Notes: a model not told the origin generated them from the sequence alone. Counted from the first letter of the stretch, positions 8,682 to 17,313 are shown. The stretch is DNA of 64,000 nucleotides from CAYYWP01 sp050176585 (GCA_050176585.1 JBFXHX010000012.1:1-64000); one strand, 5' to 3'. Numbers and translations are program-made.

Positions 8682-9674
8682 TCACGGCAGAACTCGCAAC
8701 CAGGTGTGCGCGAGCAACGCCTCGCCGGCGAGCAGCAGCAGCGCCGGAAGTGCGAGCCAGACGTACAGCTCGTAGAACTCGAGATACTGCAAACCCTCCT
8801 GCGGCGTCCGTTCGAGCTGGTCGATGTCGGCGTACACCTGCCGTAGGGTTTCGGTATCGGTGGCGCGGAAGTATCGGCCGCCGGTCAGCTCGGCGATGCG
8901 CTTCAGGGTGTCTTCGTCGATGTCGACCGGCATGTTCACGTACACCGTACGGCCGAATGGATCGGTGCGCGGATACGGCGCGGCCCCATGGGTGCCGGCC
9001 CCGACCGTGTAGACGCGGTAGCCGAGCGTCTTGGCGGCGGCGGCGGCGGTCAGCGGCGGCACGTTGCCCGCGTTGCTCTGCCCGTCGGTCAACAACACGA
9101 TCACTTTGCTCTTGGCCTCGGAGCCGTCGAGGCGCGCCACCGCCGTGGCCAGCGCCGATCCCACCGCGGTGCCGTCCTCGATCATACCGACGCGGGCCCG
9201 GCCGAGATTCGACAGCAGCCAGCCGTGGTCAAGCGTCAGCGGCGCCTGCGTGTATGGGCGCGCCGCGAACAGCACCAGGCCGACGCGATCGTTCGGCCGC
9301 TGTTCGAGGAACTCGCGCACGACGGCTTTCACCGCGTCGAGCCGATTGGTGCGCTCGCCGTCCAGGCGGAAATCCTCCGCCAGCATGCTGCTCGAGACGT
9401 CGACCGCAAGCATGATGTCGATCCCCTCGGAGCGCACCTGCGTGGCGGCCTTCCCCAGCTGCGGCCGCGCCAAGGCGACCACCAGCAACGCCAGCGCGAT
9501 TAACCGCAGCGCCGGCAGCAGCCATCGCCACCGGGCGCGCCGGCCCGCGCCGAGCGCGCGCAGCGCGTTCACCGCGGGGTAGCGCACGGCGGGCGGCGCC
9601 GCGCGGCGGCGCCCGAGCACCACCCACGGGACGGCGGCGAGGAGCAGGAGCGCCCACGGATCATGCAGCTGCAC
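8682..9674 (-). CDS. BatA: VWA-domain membrane protein of the aerotolerance operon
   Basis: From GTG 9674 the protein has 330 residues beginning VQLHDPWALLLLAAVP, the usual BatA opening with a membrane helix. A second helix follows, then a VWA domain with intact MIDAS DVSSSM (about residue 90) and VIVLLTDGQSNAGN, and a C-terminal membrane helix (LYVWLALPALLLLAGEALL). The GTG start overlaps the stop of the upstream DUF4381-like gene by 14 bases and gives the family-like N-terminus; an upstream in-frame ATG at 9722 would add 16 Arg/Pro-rich residues that look non-coding. The VWA domain should face the cytoplasm or periplasm beside BatB; it is a likely substrate or partner of the MoxR ATPase. 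Confident on family, less so on physiological role. Confidence 0.9.
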   Translation of the reverse strand: MQLHDPWALLLLAAVPWVVLGRRRAAPPAVRYPAVNALRALGAGRRARWRWLLPALRLIALALLVVALARPQLGKAATQVRSEGIDIMLAVDVSSSMLAEDFRLDGERTNRLDAVKAVVREFLEQRPNDRVGLVLFAARPYTQAPLTLDHGWLLSNLGRARVGMIEDGTAVGSALATAVARLDGSEAKSKVIVLLTDGQSNAGNVPPLTAAAAAKTLGYRVYTVGAGTHGAAPYPRTDPFGRTVYVNMPVDIDEDTLKRIAELTGGRYFRATDTETLRQVYADIDQLERTPQEGLQYLEFYELYVWLALPALLLLAGEALLAHTWLRVLP

Positions 9675-10629
9675 GCGGCACCTCCGGGGTGGTCGAGTGC
9701 ACGAATTCGCGCGCGGCTCCATAGGCGCGCTCGCCGTCCGTCGCGGCGGGGCGGTAGCGCGCGAACTTCACCAGATCCGCTTCGGCGAGAAAGTTGCCGA
9801 GTTGGCCGCGCTGCGACGGCGTGAGCTGGGGGTTGCGCTGCGCCGCCTGCAGAAACTCCTCGGTGGTCATCTCTGGGGCGCGCAGATGGAAACGCGCCTC
9901 GAGGTAATCGCGCACGATGCCCGAGAGGCGGACGTAAAACTCCTCGTGTTTGCCCTCCTCCAGCAGGCGGGCGGCGTGGAGGCGGCTCAAGGCCTCGAGC
10001 GCGATCTCGTGCGGCGGGCGCGCGATCGCCTCCGGCGCGCGGCGCGGCCGGTTGAGCCAGCGGTAGAGGAAGGCGATCACGCCCAGCAACAGCAGCGCGG
10101 CCACGCCGATCCAGGCGAGCGCTCGGTAATCGCTCGGCACCGCGACCGGCCCCTTGATGTCACGCACATCCGTCGCCGGGGTGGCACCCGGCGGTTGCAC
10201 GAGGCTCTGGACGGCGACCGCTACGTCCGGCGCCGTCGCCGCCTGGGGCTCGCCACCGCCGATGCGATACTGCACCGTGGGGCCAGGAATCGCGTGCTCG
10301 CCGACCGCGTAGGTGACGAGCGTGAACCACCGCTCGAGCACGGCTCGCCCACCGACCTCGCGCTTCGGTGCGTCGTCGAAATTCACCACCTGGAACGCGC
10401 CGATGCGACCCGCGAACGAGGGGATCGCGAGCTCGGCGGTGGGGTCGGCGGTGATGCGCAGCGTGTAGCGAACCGGCGTGCCGATCATCACCGCACGGGG
10501 CTCCACGCTCGCTTCCACGACCACGGGTGGGCGGGCCAGCTGGGCAGCCGACGCCGCGGCGAGCAGCAGCGCGCAGAGCCCGGCCGCGGCGGCAAGCCGG
10601 GCGCGCAAAAGTTGCGCGAGCGTCGTCAT
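9661..10629 (-). CDS. DUF4381-like membrane protein of the MoxR/Bat operon
   Basis: The 322-residue protein starts at ATG 10629, which overlaps the TGA of the DUF58 gene (ATGA), indicating translational coupling. It has an N-terminal signal or anchor (LCALLLAAASAAQLARP), a beta-rich extracytoplasmic part resembling the BatD Ig-like strands (VEASVEPRAVMIGTPVRYTL), one membrane helix near residues 185-205 (ALAWIGVAALLLLGVIAFLYRW) and a cytoplasmic helical tail (EEFYVRLSGIVRDYLEARFHL, TTEEFLQAA) typical of the DUF4381 position in MoxR operons. The same tail type occurs in the batD-batE product. Its family assignment rests on this architecture and operon place; no catalytic motif is seen. It probably connects the cytoplasmic MoxR/DUF58 components to periplasmic Bat domains. 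Confidence 0.75.
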   Translation of the reverse strand: MTTLAQLLRARLAAAAGLCALLLAAASAAQLARPPVVVEASVEPRAVMIGTPVRYTLRITADPTAELAIPSFAGRIGAFQVVNFDDAPKREVGGRAVLERWFTLVTYAVGEHAIPGPTVQYRIGGGEPQAATAPDVAVAVQSLVQPPGATPATDVRDIKGPVAVPSDYRALAWIGVAALLLLGVIAFLYRWLNRPRRAPEAIARPPHEIALEALSRLHAARLLEEGKHEEFYVRLSGIVRDYLEARFHLRAPEMTTEEFLQAAQRNPQLTPSQRGQLGNFLAEADLVKFARYRPAATDGERAYGAAREFVHSTTPEVPRAAA

Positions 10630-11501
10630 CGCCGTCGCTCGCGTTCGCGGAAGAAGCGCAGCAGCGCGCGGGTGTAGGGCTCGTCCGTGCGCACCGCAAC
10701 CGCATCTATGTTCAAGCGCCGCAGCGCGCGATCGCGCTCGGCGCGCTCCTGCGCCTGGCGGCGCGCGAACTCGGCGCGCAGCCACGGATCACCGGTGTCG
10801 GCGATCCAGCGCTCACCGCTCTCGGGGTCCTCGAGCGCCACGAGGCCGACGGCCGGCAGCTGCTGCTCGCGCACGTCCTCCAACACGATCGCCACCACGT
10901 CGTGGCGCCGGCGCGCGACCTTCAGCGGGCCACGCAGATCGGGCGCCAGAAAGTCGGAGAGGAGAAAGGCGACGCAGCGGCGCGGTACGACTCTGTCGAG
11001 ATGATCCAGCGCGAGCGGAATGTCCGTTCCGATGCCCTGCGGCGCGTGGTTCAGGATCTCGCGAATCACGCGCAGCACGTGGCGCGTGCCCTTCCGCGGC
11101 GGCAGCGCCAGCTCGATACGGTCCGAGAAGACGACCAGCCCGACTTTATCGTTGTTGCTGATCGCCGAGAACGCCAGCAGCGCCGCGATCTCCGCCGCCA
11201 GCTCCTGCTTGAACTGCCGGACGGAGCCGAAGCGGGTCGACGCGCTGGCGTCGACCAGCAGCATGACCGTCAGCTCGCGCTCTTCGGCGAAGCGCTTGAC
11301 GTGCGGGATCCCGGTCCGGGCCGTGACGTTCCAGTCGATGGTGCGCACCTCGTCGCCGGGCTGGTACTGCCGCACCTCGGCGAACTCCATCCCGCGGCCC
11401 TTGAACGCGCTGTGGTATTGGCCGGCAAAGAGGTCGCTGACCAGGTGGCTGGTGCGGATTTGGATCTTCCGCACCGTGTGCAGCTGCTCACGCGTCAACA
11501 T
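10626..11501 (-). CDS. DUF58 domain protein (VWA-like), MoxR partner
   Basis: The 291-residue protein shows the DUF58 hallmark GRGMEFAEVRQYQPGDEVRT and IDWNVTARTG (about residues 35-65), followed by a VWA-like fold with a MIDAS-like DASAST and FSDRIEL. There is no signal peptide or membrane helix, so it is cytoplasmic. DUF58 proteins accompany MoxR ATPases almost universally; they are thought to present or regulate substrates. It lies 90 bases downstream of moxR and overlaps the next gene by 4 bases. Confidence 0.92.
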   Translation of the reverse strand: MLTREQLHTVRKIQIRTSHLVSDLFAGQYHSAFKGRGMEFAEVRQYQPGDEVRTIDWNVTARTGIPHVKRFAEERELTVMLLVDASASTRFGSVRQFKQELAAEIAALLAFSAISNNDKVGLVVFSDRIELALPPRKGTRHVLRVIREILNHAPQGIGTDIPLALDHLDRVVPRRCVAFLLSDFLAPDLRGPLKVARRRHDVVAIVLEDVREQQLPAVGLVALEDPESGERWIADTGDPWLRAEFARRQAQERAERDRALRRLNIDAVAVRTDEPYTRALLRFFRERERRR

Positions 11502-11591
11502 CGCGCAGCAACGAGTGCTGAGCGATGCGGACGGGTCGATATGGCGGGCGCAGCCGCCGGTGCAATTGCCTGTTCACGGGGCATCGCTGCG

Positions 11592-12581
11592 TTAGGGGAC
11601 GGGCAGCCCGTCGAAGATGCGCTGTACGACGGTGTCGGCCGTGACGTCCTCGGCTTCTGCCTCGTAAGTGACGGTGATGCGATGGCGGAGGACATCGGCG
11701 CCGATGGTCTTCACGTCCTGCGGCGTCACGTAGCCGCGGCCGGAGATGAAGGCGTACGCCTTGGCCGCCAGCGTCAGGCATAGCGTGGCGCGCGGCGAAG
11801 CGCCGTACTGGATGTACGGGCTGAGCTCGAGCTTGAACGCCTGTGGCTCGCGTGTCGCCACCACCAGATCGATGATGTACTCCTTCACCTTCTCGTCGAC
11901 GTAAATCGCATCCACCAGCGCGCGCATCTTCACCACGTCGTCGACGGTGGTCACCGGCGAGATACGCAGATCGGGCGCCGTGCTCGCCATCCGATCCAGG
12001 ATCTGCCGCTCCTCCTCGCGGGAGGGGTAGCCGACCGACAGCTTGAGCATGAAGCGATCGACCTGCGCCTCGGGAAGCGGATAGGTCCCCTCCTGCTCGA
12101 TGGGATTCTGCGTCGCCAGGACGAGGAACGGCGACGGCAGCGCATACGTCTGCTCGCCGATGGTCACCTGCCGCTCCTGCATCGCCTCCAGCAGCGCGCT
12201 CTGGACTTTGGCCGGCGCGCGGTTGATCTCGTCGGCGAGAATCAGGTGGGCGAAGATCGGGCCGCGCTTCGTCGTGAATGCGCCGTCGCGCGGGTTGTAG
12301 ATGAGCGTGCCGATCAAGTCGGCGGGCAACAAGTCGGGGGTGAACTGAATGCGGTGAAAGCTGGCGTCGATCGCCTGCGCCAAGGTCTTCACGGCCAACG
12401 TCTTGGCGAGCCCGGGCACGCCTTCGAGCAGAATGTGCCCGTTCGCGAGCAAGCCGACCAGCAATCGGTCGACGACGTAGCGCTGGCCGACCAGGACTTT
12501 GCCCACCTCCTCGCGCAGGCGGTACACGAATGCCGACGCCTGCTGCACGTGCTCGTTCACCGCTCCGACATCTCTCTCCAT
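11592..12581 (-). CDS. MoxR-family AAA+ ATPase
   Basis: The 329-residue protein has Walker A GVPGLAKT (about residues 54-61), Walker B LILADEINRAP, the conserved LLEAMQERQVTIG loop, sensor 1 LATQNPIEQEGTYPLPEAQ and the family arginine-finger segment DRFMLKLSVGYP. The C-terminal lid contains SPYIQYGASPRAT, all typical of the MoxR proper subfamily. MoxR ATPases act as chaperone-like motors on VWA-domain proteins or metalloenzymes. Here three VWA/DUF58 proteins are encoded directly downstream, so they are the probable partners. ATG 12581 gives a family-length product. About 80 bases separate it from the upstream HAD gene, room for an internal promoter, though none is clear. Confidence 0.95.
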   Translation of the reverse strand: MERDVGAVNEHVQQASAFVYRLREEVGKVLVGQRYVVDRLLVGLLANGHILLEGVPGLAKTLAVKTLAQAIDASFHRIQFTPDLLPADLIGTLIYNPRDGAFTTKRGPIFAHLILADEINRAPAKVQSALLEAMQERQVTIGEQTYALPSPFLVLATQNPIEQEGTYPLPEAQVDRFMLKLSVGYPSREEERQILDRMASTAPDLRISPVTTVDDVVKMRALVDAIYVDEKVKEYIIDLVVATREPQAFKLELSPYIQYGASPRATLCLTLAAKAYAFISGRGYVTPQDVKTIGADVLRHRITVTYEAEAEDVTADTVVQRIFDGLPVP

Positions 12582-12661
12582 GCGGTCACCAATCGCTTCA
12601 ATCGTTCAGCGTTACCGACCGCTCGGTGGGGGGTCAAGTCTGCGGAGCGCGGCGCGCGCGG

Positions 12662-13381
12662 TCAGCGCCGTGCTGGTGATCGCGCGCCCAGCAGCGCTGC
12701 CAAGGCCGGGAGATCCGGCAGAACGTAGGTCGGCGCCGGCTCCACGGCGGCCGCCGCATCGCGCGTGATCCACGCCGCGTCCATCCCGATGGCGATGGCG
12801 CCGACGATGTCCTCGGCGTGATTGTCGCCGACGAACAGCGCCTGCGCGGGCGACACGTCGAGCTGCCGCAACGCGCTCGTGAAGATCGACGCATGCGGCT
12901 TGCGCCGGCCGAAGTCGGCCGAGATGACCGCTACCGCGAGTCTGCGCTCCGGATCGAAGCGGGCCACCACCGCGCGCGCGGTCGGACCGTGATCGAAGTT
13001 CGAGATCACGCCGAGGCGGTAGTGCGCGGCCCAGTCGGCCAGCAGAGCGCGATATCCCGCCGGCATTGCCGTCTGCAGCTCGAGCTGATCCATGTGCGCG
13101 GCCGACAGCGCTTCGGCGGCGTCGAGATCCGCGACGCCCAACCGGGCGAGGGCGCGGCGGAAGCGCTCCTGTGAGGGCACCTCGTAGTACTCCGGCGGGC
13201 GCTCGGCGGCGAGCTCCCGCGTGACGGCCCACAGCGCGTCGCGCAAGCGCGGGAGCTCCACCCCGGGGCAGGCGCGCGCGAGCGGCGCGCGCAGCCATTC
13301 CAGGTCGGGATCGGGCGGGACAGTAAAGTGTACGAGGGTCCCGAAGAGGTCGAAGAGGATCGCCCGGTAGCGCCCGCTCAC
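12662..13381 (-). CDS. HAD-superfamily hydrolase
   Basis: The 239-residue protein carries HAD motif I as ILFDLFGTLV with nucleophile Asp at residue 11. The +2 position is Phe, as in the haloacid-dehalogenase-like branch, rather than Asp. Motif II is VISNFDHG, motif III is GRRKPHASIF and motif IV is FVGDNHAEDIVGA. A helical cap lies between motifs I and II. It is probably a phosphatase acting on a small phosphorylated compound; the substrate is unknown. Its GTG start at 13381 overlaps the stop of the DUF4149 gene (GTGA). Confidence 0.88.
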   Translation of the reverse strand: MSGRYRAILFDLFGTLVHFTVPPDPDLEWLRAPLARACPGVELPRLRDALWAVTRELAAERPPEYYEVPSQERFRRALARLGVADLDAAEALSAAHMDQLELQTAMPAGYRALLADWAAHYRLGVISNFDHGPTARAVVARFDPERRLAVAVISADFGRRKPHASIFTSALRQLDVSPAQALFVGDNHAEDIVGAIAIGMDAAWITRDAAAAVEPAPTYVLPDLPALAALLGARSPARR

Positions 13382-13896
13382 AGCTGCACGCCCGACCCAT
13401 ACCGCGACAGCCGGCGCTGACCGCGGACGGACTCCGCCAACTGCGCAGCCAAGAGCCCGCTCAACGCGAGGGTGCAGATCAGCACCGCCGCATTGAGCTG
13501 CACGGCGCGCGTGTGCAGCTCATCGAACTCCTGCCGCGCCGCCGGCGTTGCCGCGGCCCCGTGGAGCTCGCCGCGCAAGGCGCTCGCGCGCGGCTGAATC
13601 GCGATCCCGGCATAGAGCGACGCCGCGAGCGCGACCAGGCTCACCAGCGCGGCAATCGACCACTGCCCTGCGTTCGCGCTCCAGCGCCGCAGCACCATCG
13701 CGGCCCCCGCCGCCACGGCGCCGCAAGCGCAACCGACCATGTAATAGGCGGGGAAGATGAGCCCGATGGCTCGCCCCGCCTCCTCGACCGGCAGATTGCC
13801 GAACAGGCGCGGCGCTACCGCGAAGCTGAAGAAGACCGTTTCGCCGAGCCACACTGCCAGCGCGACGACGTACAGCCACAACACGATCCACGTCAT
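13378..13896 (-). CDS. DUF4149 membrane protein
   Basis: The product has 172 residues and four predicted membrane helices, with the opening WLYVVALAVWLGETVFFSFAVAPRLF and the GLIFPAYY segment characteristic of DUF4149/TMEM205-like proteins. An acidic and polar loop lies before the last helix (EFDELHTRAVQLN). Function of the family is unknown. It is coupled by a 4-base overlap to the HAD gene and sits 12 bases downstream of the DUF2203 gene, so it belongs to the same leftward transcript. Confidence 0.85.
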   Translation of the reverse strand: MTWIVLWLYVVALAVWLGETVFFSFAVAPRLFGNLPVEEAGRAIGLIFPAYYMVGCACGAVAAGAAMVLRRWSANAGQWSIAALVSLVALAASLYAGIAIQPRASALRGELHGAAATPAARQEFDELHTRAVQLNAAVLICTLALSGLLAAQLAESVRGQRRLSRYGSGVQL

Positions 13897-13908
13897 CGCG
13901 CCGGCGTC

Positions 13909-14331
13909 TCACTGCAGCGTGAGGTAGGCCCCGCCGGGGAGCCTCTGCCGGCCGGCGAAGCCGTCCTCGAACGAATGCCAGTGCGAAATCTCCTTCTCGC
14001 CGTACTGCCAGCAGAGGAGACCGATCTGACCATCGATTCGACTCGGGAAGTCGACGAGCCCCAGCTCGAGCCCCTTGAACTGACCCCCATAATCTTCGAT
14101 CTCGGTGATGCACCGTTCCAGCTCGGCGACGAGCTCGCGCAGCTCCGGCCGCTGTTCGAGCACTTCGTGGAGTTCGATCGCCGGGGCCGCGCTGCCGCGC
14201 GCCGCGGCCGCTGCCTCGAGCGCGCTACGGAGCTCCAGCGCGTTCCGCTGCATGCGCGCCATGATGAACTCGAGCCGTGGAATCAGCGCGTCGACTTCTT
14301 CCACCGTGAACAGCCGCCCCTCGTCGTCCAT
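13909..14331 (-). CDS. DUF2203 family protein
   Basis: From ATG 14331 the protein has 140 residues: RLFTVEEVDALIPRLEFIMA, a long helical pair, a central GQFKGLELGLVDFPSRIDGQ and the terminal LCWQYGEKEISHWHSFEDGF, all features of DUF2203. The HWH triad and nearby acids could bind a metal, but nothing is known. An upstream ATG at 14382 would add a basic, non-family leader overlapping the divergent promoter region. It is the first gene of the leftward MoxR/Bat string. Confidence 0.85.
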   Translation of the reverse strand: MDDEGRLFTVEEVDALIPRLEFIMARMQRNALELRSALEAAAAARGSAAPAIELHEVLEQRPELRELVAELERCITEIEDYGGQFKGLELGLVDFPSRIDGQIGLLCWQYGEKEISHWHSFEDGFAGRQRLPGGAYLTLQ

Positions 14332-14387
14332 GCCCCTCCGTCCGCGACGATCAACCATGTCAATTTGCCGGCGCTTGGGCAACCTCG

Positions 14388-14416
14388 GTTGACGGGGGTA
14401 GTCAACGGGTTATCTT
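14388..14416 (+). promoter_or_regulatory. Sigma-70-type promoter for hsp20-lon with an inverted repeat in the spacer
   Basis: TTGACG at 14389-14394 and TATCTT at 14411-14416 are separated by 16 bases, 10 bases before the hsp20 start at 14427. A perfect inverted repeat, GTTGAC at 14388-14393 and GTCAAC at 14401-14406 with 7 bases between, overlaps the -35 box and spacer. Its layout (TTGA-type arms, 7-base gap) recalls the HAIR element bound by HspR, CTTGAGT-N7-ACTCAAG, but the arms differ. No CIRCE sequence is present. If the -10 is right, the mRNA would have almost no 5' leader, so the start at 14427 or the promoter may need adjustment. Confidence 0.5.
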
Positions 14417-14426
14417 CGACGCCGCC

Positions 14427-14900
14427 ATGGGTCGGTCTCCGTACGGCTGGGACGAGGACATCCAGCGCCTGGGGGAACGCGTCGACGACTTCTTCGACCG
14501 CGTCTTGGGTTTGGCGGCGACGCCGCGCTACGGGTTGCAGCAGACTTGGCGGCCGAGCCTCGACATGTACCGCGTGGAGGACGGCTTCGCGGTCATCGCG
14601 GACCTGGCCGGCGTGGACGATGGAGACCTGCACGTGTCGGTCGACAACGGCCGACTGCGGATCGCCGGCGCGCGCCGGCCGGCGCTGGCCGGTCCGTCCG
14701 CCGAGCCGCTGCAGCTCGAGATCGATTACGGTCCCTTCGAACGCGTGATCGCGCTCCCGGTCGGCGTCGATGGCGATCGCATCACCGCCGAGTTTCACGA
14801 CGGCCTGTTGGTCGTGCATGTGCCCATGCGCGACCCGGGGCACGCCGTCCGCGTGCAGGTCGCCACCCCGGATAGGGAGACCAGAGGCACCGATGAGTGA
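14427..14900 (+). CDS. Hsp20/alpha-crystallin small heat-shock protein (intact)
   Basis: This 157-residue protein begins with an amphipathic arm (DIQRLGERVDDFFDRVLGL). The alpha-crystallin domain follows at about residues 43-140: RPSLDMYRVEDGFAVIADL, VDNGRLRIAGARR, FERVIALPVGVD and HDGLLVVHVPMR. The usual C-terminal I-x-I anchor is replaced by a VRVQVA stretch. Unlike the two copies near 0.4-1.2 kb it is unbroken. Its stop overlaps the lon start by 8 bases, so holdase and protease are likely co-translated; Lon is known to degrade small heat-shock proteins and their clients in other bacteria. Confidence 0.9.
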   Translation: MGRSPYGWDEDIQRLGERVDDFFDRVLGLAATPRYGLQQTWRPSLDMYRVEDGFAVIADLAGVDDGDLHVSVDNGRLRIAGARRPALAGPSAEPLQLEIDYGPFERVIALPVGVDGDRITAEFHDGLLVVHVPMRDPGHAVRVQVATPDRETRGTDE

Positions 14901-17313
14901 ACAGGAAGAGCAACAGATCAGTTCGAAGGACCGCGTCTTCGGCTTCGAAGAGGACCTGAGCGGCATCAGCATTCCCGAGGAGCTCCCGGTGCTGCCGCTG
15001 CGCGGCGTCGTGGTGTTCCCCTCCGCGATCGTGCCGCTGCTGATCTCCCGCGGCCCGTCGCTGAAAGTGGTCGAAGCGGCGCTCGCCGGCGACCGCCTGC
15101 TGGCGCTGGTCACGCAGAAGAGCCCGGACGAGGAGACCCCGTCCTCGGACGGCCTCTACACGCGCGGCACCGCGGGGCGCATTCTGAAGATGCTGAAGTA
15201 CCCGGATCAGAGCGTGCGGATCCTCGTCCAGGGCCTGCGCCGCGTCGATCTCGTCCGCTTCACGCAGACCGAGCCGTACTTCCGGGCGCAGATCCGCGAG
15301 CTGCAGGACGAGCGCGAGCCGTCGCCGGAGCTGGAGGCCATGCAGGCGCACATGGTCAACCAGTTCGCGAAATTCGTCTCGATGATCCCCTACCTGCCCG
15401 ATGAGTTGCAGGTGGTGGCGATGAACATCAAAGATCCGGCCAAGGTCAGCGACCTGATCGCGTCGAACCTGAACATCGCCGTCGAGGAGAAGCAGGCGCT
15501 GCTCGCCGAGCTGTCGGTGCGCCAGCGGTTGGAGCGGCTGGTCGCGATCCTGAACCGCGAGATCGAGCTGCTCGAGCTGGGGCAGAAGATCCAGTCGCAG
15601 GTGCAGGACGAGCTCACCAAAAACCAGAAGGATTTTTATCTGCGCCAGCAGATGCGGGCGATCCAGAAAGAGCTCGGCGAGGGCGACCCGCGCGACAGCG
15701 AGATCGAGGAGCTGCGCAAGAAGCTCGAAGCCGTCAACCCGCCCGAGGACGTACGCAAGGTCGCGGAGAACGAACTCGAGCGACTGCGCATCATCCCGGT
15801 CGAGTCGGCCGAGCACACCGTCGTCCGCAACTATCTCGAATGGCTCGTGAACCTGCCGTGGTCGGTCTCGACCGAGGACAACCTGGACATCCGCCATGCC
15901 CGCTACGTCCTCGATGAGGACCATTACGACCTGGAGAAGATCAAGGATCGCATCCTCGAGTTTCTCGCCGTCCGCAAGCTGAAGAACGACTCCAAGGGTC
16001 CCATCCTCTGCTTCGTCGGCCCGCCGGGAACCGGCAAGACCTCGCTCGGGCGCTCGATTGCGCGCGCCCTCGGACGGAAGTTCGTGCGGATCTCGCTCGG
16101 CGGCATGCGCGATGAAGCGGAGATCCGCGGACATCGGCGCACGTACATCGGCTCCATGCCGGGCCGCATCATCCAGAGCCTGCGCAGCGTCGGCTCGAAC
16201 AACCCGGTAATGGTGTTCGACGAGATCGACAAGCTCGGCATGGATTTCCGCGGCGATCCCGCATCGGCGATGCTGGAGGTGCTCGACCCGGAGCAGAACT
16301 ACACCTTCCAGGATCACTACCTCGACGTCCCTTTCGATCTCTCCAAGGTCCTGTTCATCACCACCGCCAACCAGCTCGATCCGATCCCGGCGCCGCTGCG
16401 CGACCGGATGGAGGTGATCGAGCTAGCCGGCTACACGGACGAGGAGAAGCTGCAGATCGCGCGGCGTCACCTGATCCCGAAGCAGATCGCCGAGAACGGC
16501 ATCAGTCCCGAGCAGGTGGTGTTCACGGACGAGGGCTTGCTGTTCCTCATCCACCACTACACGCGCGAAGCGGGCCTGCGAAATCTCGAACGCGAGATCG
16601 GCAGCATTTGCCGCAAGGTGGCGCGCGCGATCACCGAAGGCGATACCCAACCGGTCATCGCCACGCCCGAGAAGGTGCGCGCACTGCTCGGACCGGAGCG
16701 CTTCTTCGCCGAGGTGACCGAGCGGATCGACGAGCCCGGCGTCGCCGTTGGCCTGGTGTGGACGCCGATGGGCGGCGACATCGTGTTCATCGAGGCGTCG
16801 AAGATGGCCGGCAAGAAAGGGATCATCGTCACCGGCAACCTCGGCGACGTGATGAAGGAGTCGGCGCAGGCGGCGCTCAGCCATATCCGCTCGCGCGCGC
16901 AGCGCCTCGGCATTCCGCCGGACTTCTTCGAGACTACGGACATCCACATCCACGTCCCCGCCGGCGCGGTCCCGAAGGACGGCCCGTCCGCCGGCGTCAC
17001 CATCGCGACCGCGCTGACCTCACTGCTCACCGGCCGCCCGGTGCGCCACGAGGTGGCGATGACGGGTGAGATCACGCTGCGCGGCAAAGTACTGCCGGTC
17101 GGCGGCATCAAGGAGAAGGTGCTCGGTGCGCACCGCGCCGGGATCAAGACGGTGATCCTGCCCAAGCGGAACGAAAAGGACCTCGAGGACGTGCCCGAGA
17201 TCGTGCGCCAGAGCATGGAGTTCAGCTTCGTCGACACCGTCGATCAGGTGCTCGACCGGGCCCTGCAACCGGCGCCCGCCGAGCCACTGCGCGCGGCATC
17301 GGGCCAGGCCTGA
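14893..17313 (+). CDS. lon: ATP-dependent Lon protease
   Basis: The 806-residue protein is a full-length LonA. The N-terminal substrate-binding domain opens with ELPVLPLRGVVVFP. A coiled-coil segment follows, then the AAA+ module with Walker A GPPGTGKT (residues 376-383), Walker B VFDEIDK and the pore-loop segment GGMRDEAEIRGHRRTYIGSM. The protease domain has catalytic Ser699 in DGPSAGVT and Lys742 in GGIKEK. ATG 14893 lies inside the end of hsp20; an earlier in-frame start would read through hsp20 in another frame and give a non-family leader. Lon removes misfolded and regulatory proteins in the cytoplasm. It is probably co-regulated with hsp20 from the promoter at about 14.4 kb. Confidence 0.98.
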   Translation: MSEQEEQQISSKDRVFGFEEDLSGISIPEELPVLPLRGVVVFPSAIVPLLISRGPSLKVVEAALAGDRLLALVTQKSPDEETPSSDGLYTRGTAGRILKMLKYPDQSVRILVQGLRRVDLVRFTQTEPYFRAQIRELQDEREPSPELEAMQAHMVNQFAKFVSMIPYLPDELQVVAMNIKDPAKVSDLIASNLNIAVEEKQALLAELSVRQRLERLVAILNREIELLELGQKIQSQVQDELTKNQKDFYLRQQMRAIQKELGEGDPRDSEIEELRKKLEAVNPPEDVRKVAENELERLRIIPVESAEHTVVRNYLEWLVNLPWSVSTEDNLDIRHARYVLDEDHYDLEKIKDRILEFLAVRKLKNDSKGPILCFVGPPGTGKTSLGRSIARALGRKFVRISLGGMRDEAEIRGHRRTYIGSMPGRIIQSLRSVGSNNPVMVFDEIDKLGMDFRGDPASAMLEVLDPEQNYTFQDHYLDVPFDLSKVLFITTANQLDPIPAPLRDRMEVIELAGYTDEEKLQIARRHLIPKQIAENGISPEQVVFTDEGLLFLIHHYTREAGLRNLEREIGSICRKVARAITEGDTQPVIATPEKVRALLGPERFFAEVTERIDEPGVAVGLVWTPMGGDIVFIEASKMAGKKGIIVTGNLGDVMKESAQAALSHIRSRAQRLGIPPDFFETTDIHIHVPAGAVPKDGPSAGVTIATALTSLLTGRPVRHEVAMTGEITLRGKVLPVGGIKEKVLGAHRAGIKTVILPKRNEKDLEDVPEIVRQSMEFSFVDTVDQVLDRALQPAPAEPLRAASGQA

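Noticed and set aside
14782..16317. 511-codon frame antisense to lon
   Set aside because: Same GC shadow effect; Leu/Asp/Arg-rich with no domain, opposite the Lon ATPase region.
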